64,000 nt of DNA from assembly GCF_030867095.1 (NCBI RefSeq), contig NC_081824.1:173670933-173734932 (forward strand), read 5' to 3'. The notes under the pieces were generated by a model. That model was not told the origin of the DNA. It was given only the letters and a program-made list of their open reading frames with translations, and did no database searches. The number at the start of each line of letters is the position of its first letter. Position 1 is the stretch's first letter. The stretch is from Alligator mississippiensis. Lineage: Eukaryota > Chordata > Crocodylia > Alligatoridae. Made by a program: the position numbers and the translations under genes. This document shows, in pieces, positions 21,486 to 33,790 of this stretch.

Positions 21486-24038
21486 TATAAGGTTATGGTG
21501 TCCCCACAAGACTTTTGAGTTTTCATTTAGTTGAACACCATAACCATTTCCAAGTTCATAGAGACAATGCATGCACCATGGTCACTTAGAATTCAAATCC
21601 TTCTGTTCCAAAATGCAGACCTTTAGTGTATGAACTGAAGAAGAAACCAGAGCTGTTTGCAGCAAGAGCATGATGACTGTTCTGATTCCATCTAATAAAG
21701 AGCAGTGATGTCTTTGTCACTAGAACCCTTATTAGACTTTTCAAGACCTGGTTGTACTCAGAGCTCCATGTGAGCCAACGTAGAAATTTCCCATGGGCAG
21801 AGATTGAAGGTTTGGGTGTAGATTGGTGTCTCCAGAATCAAAGGGAAGCTCATGAGTTTGGGAAATTCTCAGGTTCTCCCTTAGTTCTGTTTGTTAAAGT
21901 GGCAGCAATAGCACAATGAGGGCTGGGCAACTGGGGCAGCCTCCAGGGGTGTCAACTTGGGGGAGGAGGGAAAAGAGGGGAGAAAAAAATATCATCTGTT
22001 CTGACAGCCACAGAATCACACTGGTGGCATGGTGGCAGCCAGAAGTTGCTGCTGTCCCTATGTGTCCTGCTGCCCTGAGTGCCCAGCTGCTTTGTTGTGC
22101 CTCTGGGTACCTCTGATTTTAGCTCAACTGGGAACTAGAAGCATGAGTTTTCTGGCTGGCTCCCTCTTTGCCCCTTTATGCAATAATACGCCAAATCCTT
22201 GTCCAGAGATATAAAGACTGTCAAAGGCTGGTGCCAATAGTTCTGCCAATCAGCACAATACATACGGGCTGAGCTGGTACCACAGTCCCTATCACCCAGT
22301 TACATTTAACACCACATATGAAACGTAACAGGAGGCTGTGGTCCATAACAAGTTCTGAACTATGCAATATTAGAACACTTGGGTGATTATAGATAACACT
22401 TCTGGTGCCAGGGTTTGCCAGATCTCCCACAGGTGGCTGTGTGTCCCTCTCCCAGTACTACAAAGCTATGCTTTACAAGGCATCTGCCCATGGGCTGCGT
22501 CCTAATGGAAAATACCAAAAATAATGGAAAATAAGGTGTTCTGCTCTGGTTGTTTTTCCCCCTTCTCTCTCCTCCCCCCTTCCCCCAAATTGCTTGTCTC
22601 AGGTGGAAGATGTTCTTTGCTCATTTTACCAGCAGCTTCTTTGTTTGCCAAGAAGAGTTCAGCTGAACTCTTTCTGCTCCCAAATAGACTGTTTTGTTGA
22701 TTTTAGTGTTTGCCATGCCTTTTCAGCTGAGAGCAACCATAGGGCTTTTTTTTTTTGGATAGCACTGAAAAACACACCACCTGCTCCCTTCTGAAACATT
22801 TAAAGCAACAGATCATTGTTTTCACCTGGGCACAGTGCTGTGGCATGTCTACCCAACCAAATGAATATGTGATGGAAGATGTGATAGCATATCCCTGCCA
22901 CCTTAATCTAACCAGCACTGGTAACAGCAGTAGGGAAAAGAAGCACAGGTTGTAGCATAATATAGCAACCAGAGCACAATCTCTCCAGAAACCCATAGTA
23001 CGTAGTTTGGATGTTAGTGCATGCTTCAGCCTGCCCTGCCTTGTCTTTATAGTCGTTACTAGATTAAGCTAATCTTACACCAGTACACACAACCGTCAGA
23101 CCTACATTTGCTGGGAGAGATAAACCCAGTCTTTTCACATTGCATGCCTGATTAGAGATGATCGAGGCAGAAAAAACTGGTTGAGGTAGAAAAAAGAGCC
23201 AGAGCTCAGAGTGACATGAACTCTCCAGGGCATCTATTAAAATACAGTTAACAATTGTTACCTAGTATTATTAGAAGTAAAGATTCTGATCTGTCTGGTT
23301 TTGTATGGGGACAAAAGGTAAATCAGGAGAGAGGTGCATTGGCAGAGCTGGGTAGAAGCCAATAGCAGAACAACAGAGAATGCAACAGGTCTGGATTCAA
23401 GTGTCTTACTGAGGTTTCTGAGTGGAAATTTGCTAAGCATCTATTTTCTGTATTGTCTGGCTGGAGCCATGTTATCTTTCCCTTGAGTAGTAAACCCCCA
23501 TTCCAGTGGGAATCTCTATTGTCTTTTAGAAGGATAATCAAGAATGCTGTTAAAGAATTTTCCCTCCTCACTATGGAAGCTTGAAAACATTTTTCCCCCT
23601 TATCAAAAGGCTTGTTTTAGGTTTGTTTTTTTGTTTGCTTTACTTCCTTATTCAAATGCCTTCTGTTGTATGGTAGGTTATGGTGAAGGTTGTTTTGCTT
23701 TAATAGGTTTTGTTGTCATTAGTACTGGATTGTAAGCACTTGATTATTGTAAGTTTTTAAGGAGTGTTTGTTATTCCAGAATGGGTTTTGATGCACACTG
23801 GGTTTTAAATACTGTGTTACCTTGATCATGATGATTTGTGTGCTATGCAGGGTATTGTAAGGTTTGCTTATGAGAGCTGGACTGGGATCACTGCTCTGCT
23901 TCTGCATGAATAGAATATGCTTAGAACTAAATTCACCATGTAAATCTAGCTGAAACACCCATTGCTGAATGGAACAGATATTCCACAACCTTCCACCAAC
24001 GTAAATTCATAATGAAGGTAGTAGGTTAAATACATTGT
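21486..24038. other. 2.5 kb without supported gene
   Basis: No repeat ends or domain-bearing frames recognised. The segment 22600-22760 contains a perfect short palindrome AGAGTTCAGCTGAACTCT at about 22655-22672 and is relatively CpG-free, so regulatory DNA is possible but unproven. Confidence 0.4.
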
Positions 24039-24855
24039 GGGCATGTTTACACAAGATGTTTTGCTGCACAGTAGAGCTAATTACTGCACAGTAAGCATCC
24101 CTGTCTACACATGCAGACACTTACTGTGTATTAATTGGCTCTTATTGTAAGTAAATTTACTACCTGCAAATGCAAGTAGCAAATTTACTTGAGATTACTT
24201 ACTGTGCAGTAGCACACATGTAGATGCCTGACCAGGAGTATATTTGCTCTCATCAGCCAGGCAGCAGGGGGTAGGAGATTGCTCCCTGCCCCCAGAAGAT
24301 GCCTGCTACTGTTGGGGGGGAGGGGTCCACCACTGAAGCCCAGGCAGGAAGGAGCTCCTAGCCCCTGCTCTACAATCGTGGAGCCCAGGCTAGGAGATCC
24401 TTTTCTCCCAGCACCAGCTCCATGGAGCTGGTGCTGGGAGAGAAGGATTTCTCAGCCCAGGTCCAACAACCTAAGGCTTGGGTTGGGAAAGAAGAATGTC
24501 CCAGCACCAGCCCCACAACTTGGAGATAAGGATCTCCCAGCCTGGGCCCTGCGAGAGTGGGGGCTGGGAGCTACCTGCTGCCAGGGCAGAGATTGCCCCT
24601 GCCCAGGCTCCAGTGGCAGAGCCTGCCCTGGCAGCACACAGGTCCCAGGGGCAGAGACCAATGTCCCAGCCCCCTCCAGGAGACAGCTGTCTCCTGGCCC
24701 CTGGGCTAGCACCCAGGGGGAGCCTAGAGCAGGAGCAATTAGCAAATCTTCTCCCATGTCTCTATACATGTAGATGTGTGCCCAGGAGAGTTTACTCTTG
24801 AGTACTTTACTCGAGAGTAAACTGCTTCCAGATTTTTTGCATGTGTAGACATGCC
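24039..24855 (+). mobile_element. MITE-like element, family A reference copy
   Basis: This is the most complete family A copy here. It begins GGGCATGTTTACACAAGATG and ends with the complement of GGCATGTCTACACATGC. The left half holds TTACTGCACAGTAAGC and CTACCTGCAAATGCAAGTAG; the right half ends GAGTAAACTGCTTCCAG. The middle is GC-rich and includes a perfect 38-bp palindrome at 24404-24441 centred on CCATGG. Frames across the middle are open only because of GC bias. No transposase is visible. The flanks ..TTGTG/..TTGT suggest a short duplication but do not prove it. Confidence 0.65.
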
Positions 24856-25447
24856 TTGTATATATTTGTAACATTCAACTAGTATATACTTCCCATAGAC
24901 AAACTGTGAAATGCAGAAATGAAATGCATGGCTAAGCCTATTTGAGACTCTCTTGTTCAAAGTTTTACTGAACAGCTTTGGCCATAATAAAGCTATTATG
25001 CCTGAAAATGTAGATCATACAACTGGCAACCTGGAGAAATTCAAAATACATGCATGGATGCAATTCACAACAAACAAGAAATGGAAGTGTCTGGAGGAAA
25101 ATGACCTCAAAAGGAATGGCGAGATTATACTAAGGCTACAACAATAAAGGACCCTGCTGAGAATCAATTAGAGGCTGTGCTTTTTCTGAGTATCACTGGC
25201 ATTCATATTTGAAACCTGCATTCTGGGGACAGTCACAGCCAGAAGGAAATGGATGGTATTTTAGTATGGAGCAGAGTTAGCCACCTCCAGACATACTTAT
25301 ACATGCTGTTTTAAGGCTTGGTCTTTTTGAGAAGTATGGTCACATAGGAGGAAAAGGCAAGAAGGCAGAGGGAAAGGGAAGAAAAAGAGAGAGGGGAATT
25401 GGGTGGAAAGGAGCTTAGAAAACCAAGTGATAGGCATGACACTACCT
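24856..25447. other. non-genic, nothing recognised
   Basis: About 590 bases between two MITEs, with no supported feature. Confidence 0.4.
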
Positions 25448-25906
25448 GGGCACGTCTACACATGCATATTATAAACTCCAGAGCTTACTGCTCTGGGTGT
25501 GCTGTTTGCATGTGAGTCTGGGACCGCAGGATGTTAAGCCAGGTCAGGGCAGCTCTGGCTGACAGGAGGCCACAGGGGTCAGCCTGCCAGCCTGGGGCTT
25601 CTCCCTCCAGCTCAACTTGCTATGGAGGGGCTGGCTGGGTTACCAGGGTGTTTCAGCACAGGGCTAGCTGGCAGGCAGTCCGTGCACTGAAGCACTCTCA
25701 TGCCCCAGCCAGCCAGAGAAGTATCTACATGTTTGCTGCTGTGGAGTAAAAAACTCTACAGCAGGATAGTACTTGTATTTACTCATAAATAAAATTACTA
25801 CCCTGCTGATGACTTAATTAATTTTCTCCAGCCTAAAAGGGGTGCACATATAGACATGAGATATTTACTGCACAGCTAATTAGTCTACTGCATGTAGATG
25901 TGGCCC
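25448..25906 (+). mobile_element. MITE, family C copy 1
   Basis: Begins GGGCACGTCTACACATGCAT and ends with the complement of GGGCCACATCTACATGCAG. The interior matches copies at 51534-51946 (inverted) and 56145-56601: CAGAGCTTACTGCTCTGG, a block of CAGCCAG words, GTGGAGTAAAAAACTCTACA and GGATAGTACTTGTATTTACT. No coding frame. Ends resemble family A, the interior does not. Confidence 0.65.
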
Positions 25907-26439
25907 TAGAGACCTAAGTAGACAGATGAACAGATACATAGGGGAAGAAAAGAGGTGTCTATGAGCTAGATGTTTGCACATGCAGAACATAAAAAAGGTC
26001 AAGTCCCTCCAACTGCAGAAATGAACATATCTCAGGTCATGAGATACGTTCTTTTTGTCATGAGATTCATCTATTCTCTCTTTAAAGACAAAAATAATAA
26101 TGATGAGTTCTTTCCTATACATTTCCTGGTGAGCAGATATGTGTGACAAATCAGATAAATATCACATCTCTTTCACAATATAGATATCTTGGTTTTATTC
26201 ATAAATCATATAATACTAGGGAAAAATCTTCCTATTTGGTTTATTTTTGGAAGTTGTCTGTCAAGGCTAGTAAAATCTCCTTTGTCCAACATCATAGAAT
26301 AGAAGGGAGTGGTCAAACTGGTTTTCTTCATACCACCAGATGTGACTTTCTACTCAATCCCCTTCATGATTATCACTTTCTTCAAGTCCCACAGAACATT
26401 AATGAGTCTCCCTGTTTCACTTGACATCTCTCTTCAGTC
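25907..26439. other. non-genic, nothing firm
   Basis: The part 26200-26439 may be an upstream portion of the CR1 that follows, but I cannot align it convincingly. Confidence 0.35.
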
Positions 26440-27040
26440 AAAGAGCCTGGAACAGTGGAATAGATTATCTAAAAAGACTGTAGCATCTCTATCAGGGGAG
26501 GTTTTCAAATGCCAGTTAAGATAACATTTCTCTAGAATGATTTAAATAAGGGTGATCTTACCTTCAGCAGTGGGTTGGACTACATCAGTGGTTCTCAACC
26601 TTTTTTGTAACAGGACCCATTTATACACATTGATAGTCAGTCCTGACCCAGTGCCCCTCACTCCCAACCTGCTGCCCTCTGCCTCTAGGCCACAGCCCCC
26701 TAGTGTGTGGGGCAAGGGGTGGGTATGTGTAGGTACGTTGGGGGCCTCAGGCAGCCCCTGACAGGCTGAAACTCCACCAGCCTGCAAGGGAAAAGCCAGT
26801 TTCTCATGTTTTTCTTCTTTAAAGGACAATCCATTTTTAAAGTTTATCCACAGCCCTTTCATATATTCTTGTGACCCACTTTTGTGTCATGACCTACAGA
26901 TTGAAAAATGCTGAAGTTTATCCATGACCCTTTCATATATTCCTGGGACCCATTTTTGGGTCATGACCCATGGGTTGAGAAACACCGGACATTTCTCAAG
27001 ATCCTATCTAAACCTATTGTATTGTGCTTCTATGAAGTTC
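26440..27040 (+). mobile_element. CR1 LINE 3' end, split by a hAT
   Basis: The left part holds CCTGGAACAGTGGAATAGAT, then GGGGAGGTTTTCAAATGCCA, then GGGTTGGACTACAT. The right part resumes at 26988 with TCAAGATCC, CTAAACCTATTG and CTTCTATGAAG, the normal end of a CR1. Removing 26586-26987 restores a continuous CR1 3' end. 5' truncated. Confidence 0.7.
26586..26987. mobile_element. hAT non-autonomous transposon with doubled right end
   Basis: The left end is CAGTGGTTCTCAACC, a classic hAT-Charlie-type terminus. The right end complement is CGGTGTTTCTCAACC. The last 74 bp occur twice in tandem (26840-26913 and 26914-26987), each copy starting AAGTTTATCCA and ending in a version of the inverted repeat (TTGAAAAATGCTG and TTGAGAAACACCG). 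Flanks GACTACAT and GACATTTC are weakly alike. Inserted in a CR1 3' end. Confidence 0.8.
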
Positions 27041-28141
27041 TTTTCACAAACAGCTGCTAGATTCAGGAGAAAAAAATATTTGCATTCTTCAGCTCCATAT
27101 TGTTATCCTCTATATTTGCAAGTTTCCACTCCTTGCTAACCCCTAGCAAGCTGATCTTATGCCCATAACAACAATGTGCCAGTGTTAAAACTGGGATTAG
27201 AGACACTGTCAATCTATTGCGTAGTACCTCTGTTTCTATTCCCAGGTGAAATACTGAAGGGCAGAAACACAACAAACAAGAAAGGCAATAAGCAAACCTT
27301 TAAAAAAAATGATGAATCCAACTAACAGTCTGGGGCTTAGATTAATTTTCCTTTAAGTTTTTTGGCTCCATCCATGCCTGCATCTATAAAGTGCCCAAAG
27401 TCCCTCACTATAAATCTGAATATCCTCCAGGAAGCAAGCTGTTCTCATGGAATGACATTCCATCATTACCTCCATGATTAACAGAAATGCCACCACAAAC
27501 CACCTAGCACATTCCTTGAATTACTAGAGCTAACTGTACCCACCACTCATAATTGATAAACCCATCTCCTGTGTAAATGGTATGCAATTCAAAGGAGATT
27601 AGCTTGTCTAATAAAGTCAAGATCATTATTCTGTGAGATTATTGGCAAGTTAAAATCTCCTTTGAAGCTTTGTTATGAGATGAGGTGGGGTCACTGTGGT
27701 AATTGAGGTAACTTTCTTTTTACCAGTATCTCCAGCCATGCTGGAGGAACTAAAAAAGTTCTGGGATCCCAGTTGACATCCAGGTTGGGTTCATACACAA
27801 GACAAATATCTGAAGGACTGACTCAGTAAAGAATTTCAGTGCCCAGGTCAGGACAGGGAAGAGGGGCTGTGAGCACCTATGAGGCTGAATCTGTATGCAT
27901 TAAATATAGATAGGAGAGCAATGACTACAGGACTATTGCATTGTCTGATTTTGGCTCGGGGGGTGCTGAAACCAAGGAATCTAAGCTTCAAGAAAAATAT
28001 TGACTTAGAAAGAAACTTGTATATTTTTTCTAATTTAATGGAAAAAAGACTGTCTCTATGTCCTCCTCATTCTTTTTTTCACTTCCTTCACCTTCACATA
28101 CATGACTTCTCTTAAGTGTGCTCCCTCTGCTCTGTTACAGG
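27041..28141. other. non-genic, nothing recognised
   Basis: About 1.1 kb with no repeat termini, promoter cluster or domain-bearing frame. Confidence 0.4.
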
Positions 28142-28383
28142 GGTGTAGGTTGTAGCTGTGTTAGTCTAAGGACATAGGCAGAAAAGGTTTGTTGGGTAAA
28201 TCTGATATCGTTTATTAATAAAAGATATCTTTTTCAATAAAATAAATCTTTTTAAAATATATATTTTAATTGTAAATTTTTATTTTTTGATAAAATATTT
28301 CTTTAAATAAAAAATCTGATATCTTTTATTAATAAAATATTAATAAAGTATTAATAAAATATATCCTATTTACCCAAAGAACC
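28142..28383. mobile_element. fold-back of two Penelope-like tails
   Basis: The left arm reads GGTTGTAGCTGTGTTAGTCT, then GGGTAAATCTGATATC. The right arm ends with AATATATCCTATTTACCCAA and AGAACC, the same tail inverted. The centre is almost pure A/T with AATAAA-like words. The complete tail order is known from 55659-55925 and from the element at 31580-33790. The structure could extrude as a hairpin. Confidence 0.6.
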
Positions 28384-29172
28384 GTATCTCCCTCTGCTCT
28401 ATTTCTTAAGCATCTCTTCCTCTCTTTCAGCTGCATATTCCCCCCACACATATACACCTGTCTCTCCCTCTTGCTGATCCAACATCCCTCCCTCTGCTTT
28501 CCCATTGCAGATTTCAGAAGGGAAGAATTTGCCAAATCCTGATCCCTTCAATATCTACAAGGATTTTGCAACTGACTTAGATGGAATCAAAATTTGACCA
28601 TAAGTAGGTAATGTGCTTGTGCAGCGTTCATGGTACCCTTCCTTCCTTACAAAGCAGATGGCAGGTGTGACCATTTCCCAGGTCAAAGTGTCCCTACTTG
28701 GCCTCAAGCTGAGAGGGAGAAAGGTCTCAACTTTCTTTCTTATGGGAAACTTTGAAGATTTGAAACTTTTTTTTCAAATAACAATTTTGAAGGAAAATGA
28801 CAATTTGAGCTTTGTTTCAAACACCATTGAACACCATTTTATTCTGTTTTTCTTTTGCTGCTTGTGTTGAAGCAGTGAGAGGAAATATTCTTTTAAAATA
28901 AGATAAAACATTCCATTTTGAACCTATATTTTTATACAAAAAAATAACTTTTTTTTTCCATTTTGTTTTAAAGCCCTGGAAAAAGCAAGCAAGCAATATG
29001 ATAAGTAGAAATGAAACAGAAAAACTCAGCTTGTTGTTTCTCATAGAAAAATCCATTTTTTTTGCTGAGATTCATATTTTCCTACAGAGCATTTTGGAGG
29101 TGTGTTCAGCCTTCACAGCCCATTCTGTCCTTGGGTTCTGGCATTTACACTGGCCTCACATGTCAGGTCAGT
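28384..29172. other. non-genic, nothing recognised
   Basis: AT-rich, no supported gene. Confidence 0.4.
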
Positions 29173-29440
29173 AGTATACCTTGGAGGGGAGCAAATGGGG
29201 CACCAGCCCCAGGCACCAACTTAGAGGGGGTGACAATATGGCCCCCTCCCATCAGGAGTCTTTGCTATAGCAGGTGCCACCCTGTACTTCCCAGTCACAA
29301 GAGCCAGGCAGGCACATTTCCATGCCCAGTAGTGTATATGCAAGGGAGGGGTGGATTGGTGCCACCTCTCTAGGAAGGCTTTGCAATTGGTAGCAAAGTC
29401 CTGTGCCTGGGGAGGGGGGAGTGAATGGGGCACTAGGAGC
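29173..29440. mobile_element. hAT-like remnant, left end recognisable
   Basis: Begins CAGTAGTATACCTTGGAGGG, resembling the CAGTGGYGTANCTNGG type of hAT end, followed by GGGGCACCAGCCCCAGGCAC. The terminus at 2025 is of the same type. The right end was not found. Confidence 0.4.
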
Positions 29441-31167
29441 AGCCCTAGGGAATCTGCACCACCACCTGTTCCTCAATATCTGGGCATGTTGGGCTACAGC
29501 AACCCAACCCTGCAGCAGTAGTGGTTGCTGCCTGAGTAATAGAGCCATGGCAGGTAAGACTTCTCTCCCTTGTCATCTTTCCTCTCACCCTTCCTCTGCT
29601 CTCCAATGGTCAGCATAATCTGCCTTACCCTAGTCCCATTCCCTGGGTGCTAAAAGAGCTTGCTAAACCTCTGAGCCAGGTCTATAATGCCTTGTGGTGA
29701 AGGCCAGGAATGCTGCCAGCAAAATATGCCCACCCACTTACTCACACACAGTAATTAGACCATCTATAGGGTTATCATGTCTCTCCAGCTCTATTTTGGA
29801 GAGCCTAACAGTGAGAACAGGGTGAGTGAGCAGGAATTTTCTAGGTGTGTCTGTTACCTAATGGCTAAGCTTGGGACATCATGGAGTGGAAGTGAGTGGA
29901 TGGGTTTATTTCCTTGGCAGTAGTCCTGGGCTTGGCAGGGAGGTAATATGGACATGGCCACAGGAGCCAATATGTGCCAATATGATGGTGGTTTTATGAC
30001 CTGCCTGTTAGGAACTAGGCTAGGATCTACCCATCAGTTTTACATAGGATCTTACCCTAATGCCAGTCATTAGATGGCAATAACTTTTGGTCACTATCGA
30101 CCCAGAATGGATTTGCACCAATGACCCAGAAGTAAGAGTATCTCATTACCAATCTCTTAAACTATCTAGTCCAGCAAAATAACCCTGTATCAAAATGTAT
30201 CATTTATTTCCCTACACCTGCCTGGCAGAAGGAATGTAACTATAACAAACCTTCTAAAACAGCCCTAGGAGGTAGTAATATACAGCAATTTAGAAGTAAT
30301 GGACCTGAGAGCCTTCTAGTACAGAGAAATGACATGCATTTGAAGGACAGGATATAAAGTTAAGCACAAATATGGATCTTATTCCCAGTCAGCAGTCATT
30401 GTCTATAAAAATCATCCCTATTCATGTTTGCAGGGGGGACAGGGGAGTTTTGCTGAATGCTTTGGAGCCTGCGTTAGAAATTGCTTTAAACACTGACTTT
30501 GAAAGGGTCTTGAGGTAGTTTTCTTCTACCTGATATGACTTTATTTTTTGTCTGAGCCCTGGAGTTGCAAGACAAATGAGTGAGTAATTTTTAAAATTTA
30601 ACTTACATCCTTCATCTTTACCGGTAATGAACCTGAAGAGACTATCCCAGTGTGGAGAGCAGTCACACAGTCTCATCTGTTAGTCCGTCTACGTCTCCAG
30701 CATTTGCCTATTCTCAGCACCTTTGCCATTTATCTTTCCCAGCTCAGCTAAAATGAATTCAGAGAAATCAATGTCTCCATGTCACCTCACAGTACTTTTC
30801 CAAGTAGCAGTTTGGTCTGCCTAAAAAGTGGATTATAGACTACAAGCAAAGGGTTTCAGCTTGCTGTCATAGAAACCAATAGCAAAAATCCCATTGGACT
30901 TGAAAAGTAAGATCAGATGCTAGGCCTGGGTCTTATTAACTAGCTTTGTTTCACAAGGATCTCCATTCATCTGGATTTTTTCATTCTTTCCATTCCTGAT
31001 TTAAGATTTTAACCCTGTGTGATGACATGACAACTCCACACCAAACAGCGTTTGTATGTGTTGGTCCAGAAGTGTTCAGTCTCACCAGAGATCATCCATC
31101 TGAACGCATGAATTAAATAACAGAATAAGATTGATATCTGCTCAGATGGAGCAAAAAATTGTTCCCC
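29441..31167. other. 1.7 kb without supported gene
   Basis: No clear repeat ends. The stretch 30060-30180 has a wording (GAATGGATTTGCACCAATGA) suggestive of a degenerate SINE but with no clear A/B boxes. Confidence 0.35.
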
Positions 31168-31350
31168 AAGGGTGCCTGTAGATGTGCAGGGAGGCTGTTC
31201 TAATGAGCTATATCAGAGCAGACTCAATTAATCTAATCAGCACACTCCAACAGCCTCTGCATCTCGTGCATCAGCAATCCTGCACTTCAAAATGGGGGCA
31301 GGGGCACTTTAAAGCTTGTCTGATGAGCTTTGGAGTCCTTGAAATCTCTG
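31168..31350. mobile_element. MITE fragment (family B copy 2)
   Basis: Starts GGGTGCCTGTAGATGTGCAG and contains TCAAAATGGGGGCAGGGGCA and CTGATGAGCTTTGGAG, matching family B order. The right end is unclear. Confidence 0.45.
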
Positions 31351-31579
31351 GATTTATCTTGAGAATCATGTTTACAAACCTAGCAGTACAATCATTGCAT
31401 GGCACCGCACAGACATTTGAAAGGATCTCAAAGTATCCCAGGATGCTGCAACACTGAGAAACACGGAGCTAAACATTTTACACATTTTGAGCTGTGATTA
31501 AATCAATCCACTCATTCTTGTGTTTGTAATAAACAGTTTGTGGGTGTTCAAGGTCAGTAGCAGCTGAAGACTACTGAAG

Positions 31580-33790
31580 AAAGGTCTAATTTAGTTGGTC
31601 TAATAAAATATATCATATCTACCCAATGAACCTTGTCTTCAGAAAGGCAAGAATTCTTGTAGGTGATATATTTTACTGGACCAACTGTATGGTTTGTATA
31701 GGCATAGGCAAGTATTTTGGTATCAGTACCTTTAGTCAGCCCTCTGAGGCAGAAGAAGACACAGCTGAGCTAAATAGTAAATGGAACAAAAGTTTGTTAA
31801 GTAGGGTCATTATCATCTGTGAAGTGCAGGAGTTAGCAAATATCAGAAATGACAATGAACTGTGAAGTCATTGTCCATGTTAAGTTTCTGGTGCTTAGTG
31901 TCCAATAAGCTGCTGACTTTTTGCTGTAAAAAGTGTAGAGGAGATTTCCTTTGAGCACTACAACCGTGAGGTCAGACACGCGAAAAAAATGTTCTGCTAC
32001 CTGTCTTCTAGTGTTGTCCTTTACCTTTTTCAGTGGCTATTCATTCTTGTGCATCTGGTTTTAGTCTGGTTTCACCCACCCAGTTTCCATAAGGGCATTA
32101 GGTGCACTGAATGAGTTCTACTGCATTCTGAGATACATGTGTATGATCCATGGATTCAGATGGTTTTGTTGTGGGGAGAATTGGTTATTGTGGTGGTAGA
32201 GATGTGTTGACAGCTGTTGCATTTATTGCTGAGGCAGGGCTTGGTCCCATTATATGCCTGTTGTTCAGCAGGGAATTTACTTCTGATGAGGAGTTGGGCA
32301 GGTTAGGGGGCTGTTTGAAGGCCAGAAGCATGGTGGGGGCAGGGATTGGGAATATTTTTGTTAAGGCTTGGTCACTTTCCAGTATAGTCTGTAGTTGTTT
32401 GATGATCCTTCTTGTAGGTTCAAGTGTGGAATGGTGTATCACAACCAACGGTGTGCAGTCAGTGTTGTTTTTTTCTTGTATTGTAGTAGGTTTCTGCATA
32501 CTTCTGGGTGGCTTTTTCAAAAACACAGTCTATTTCTCTGCTTAAGTGTTCTTGCTGGGTAAAGGCAGTTTTCAGTTTGGCAAGATGGGTCTTCTCCCCA
32601 AATCAGAAATAGTGGTATCTGAGGGCCTGACTGTAGATCATTGTTTTTTTTGGTTTGTTTGGGGTGATTATTTGTGGTGGTGCTGGGCATCCTGTATATA
32701 GTGGTTTGTCAGGTGCCATCCTGGATGTGGACCAAGGTGTCTAGAAAGTTGATGTTATTGTATTCCAGAGAGAATTTGATTGAAGGATGGTAGTTGTTAA
32801 ACTTACCGTGGACATCAATAAGTGTATCCAGGTGTTCAGTCCAGGTTATGAAGGTGTCATCTATGTAATGCAGGTTTGGTGACACCTATCTAAAAACTCC
32901 TCTTCCAGGTGGCTCACAAAGTGGTTGGCATATTAGGGAGCCATCGATGTGCCCATAACTGTGCCCACAGTATGGAGGAAGTGTCAGTTGTTGAAAGTGA
33001 AGTTGTGGGTAAGGATGAAATTGATGATTTGTGCAATATGTTGTGGTTGCAAATCTGAGTCTAGTCCATCTTCCTGTAAGTATTTCAGGAAAGCAGCTGT
33101 ACCTTCATTGTATGGGGTATTAATATATCAGCTGGTGACATCCATGGTTGCAAGTATGGCCCTCTTAGGAGGTGGTTAATGTTCAGAATTTTGTTGAGAA
33201 AGTCCTTTGTGTCTTTTAGAATACTTGCTCTTGAGCGAGTATAAATAAATGGTTTTAGTATAGTTTCTATGAACCCCAATAGCTCTTTTGTGAGGTCACC
33301 ACAGCTGGATTTGAAAGTCTGCCATGGTTGCCCTCTTTTGTGACTCTTTGGGAACATATAAAATGTTCCTAGGGTAGGAGAGCAAGGGATTAGTGGAAGT
33401 AGTTTGTCCTGAAGCTGTCATGGAAAGGATTTGATAATATTTTACAGGTCCAGAATGAATGCTGGTTTCAGGTACTCCCCGTGTTCTTTACAGTAATTGG
33501 TGTCTGACAATTGTCTGGTAGTCTCATTGGTATAGTCTTCATGGTTGAGGATGATAGTAGCTCTTTGTTTGTCTGCTGGCTTGATTGGATCTTAGGGACT
33601 GGACTACATGGCTTTTCTCTCTGAAGGGGAGAGGTTGATGTGGTCCTGGCTTTTGTTGAGACTCTCACTCTTAACTTGTTTCCTGAAACAGTTGATATAG
33701 TAGCCCGATGTGTGGTTTCTGTCTGATTTTTTGTTGTTTGTTTTATTGGTTATGGCACAAAGGTTGCCAGAGGCAGTTCTGTTCTGATTG
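31580..33790 (-). mobile_element. Penelope-like retroelement, decayed
   Basis: Minus-strand translation in shifting frames gives the expected order of a Penelope-like element. An N-terminal block at about 33668-33470 comes first, then LTKELLGFIETILKPF with ILKDTKDFLNKI (33300-33170), then a palm block ATMDVTS (about 33150), then TVGTVMGTSMAP (about 32960). The YIDD catalytic box lies at 32856-32867, followed by HPSIKFSLEYNNINFLDT. Downstream come LVVIHHSTLEP and IFPIPAPTMLLAFKQPPNL (32185-32526) and a C-terminal EHF/VVVLKGNL block of GIY-YIG endonuclease type near 31950-32040. Multiple frame breaks and stops mean it is not functional. At its 3' end (31580-31700) the tail occurs twice in inverted orientation. 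The 5' boundary is approximate. Confidence 0.8.

Noticed and set aside
24279-24773. 164-codon frame and its 140-codon antisense partner (24452-24874)
   Set aside because: Both lie in the GC-rich core of a MITE and are open because of base composition.
32150-32545. 131-codon plus-strand frame with hydrophobic character
   Set aside because: It is antisense to the Penelope-like element, whose minus-strand translation is clearly the meaningful one.
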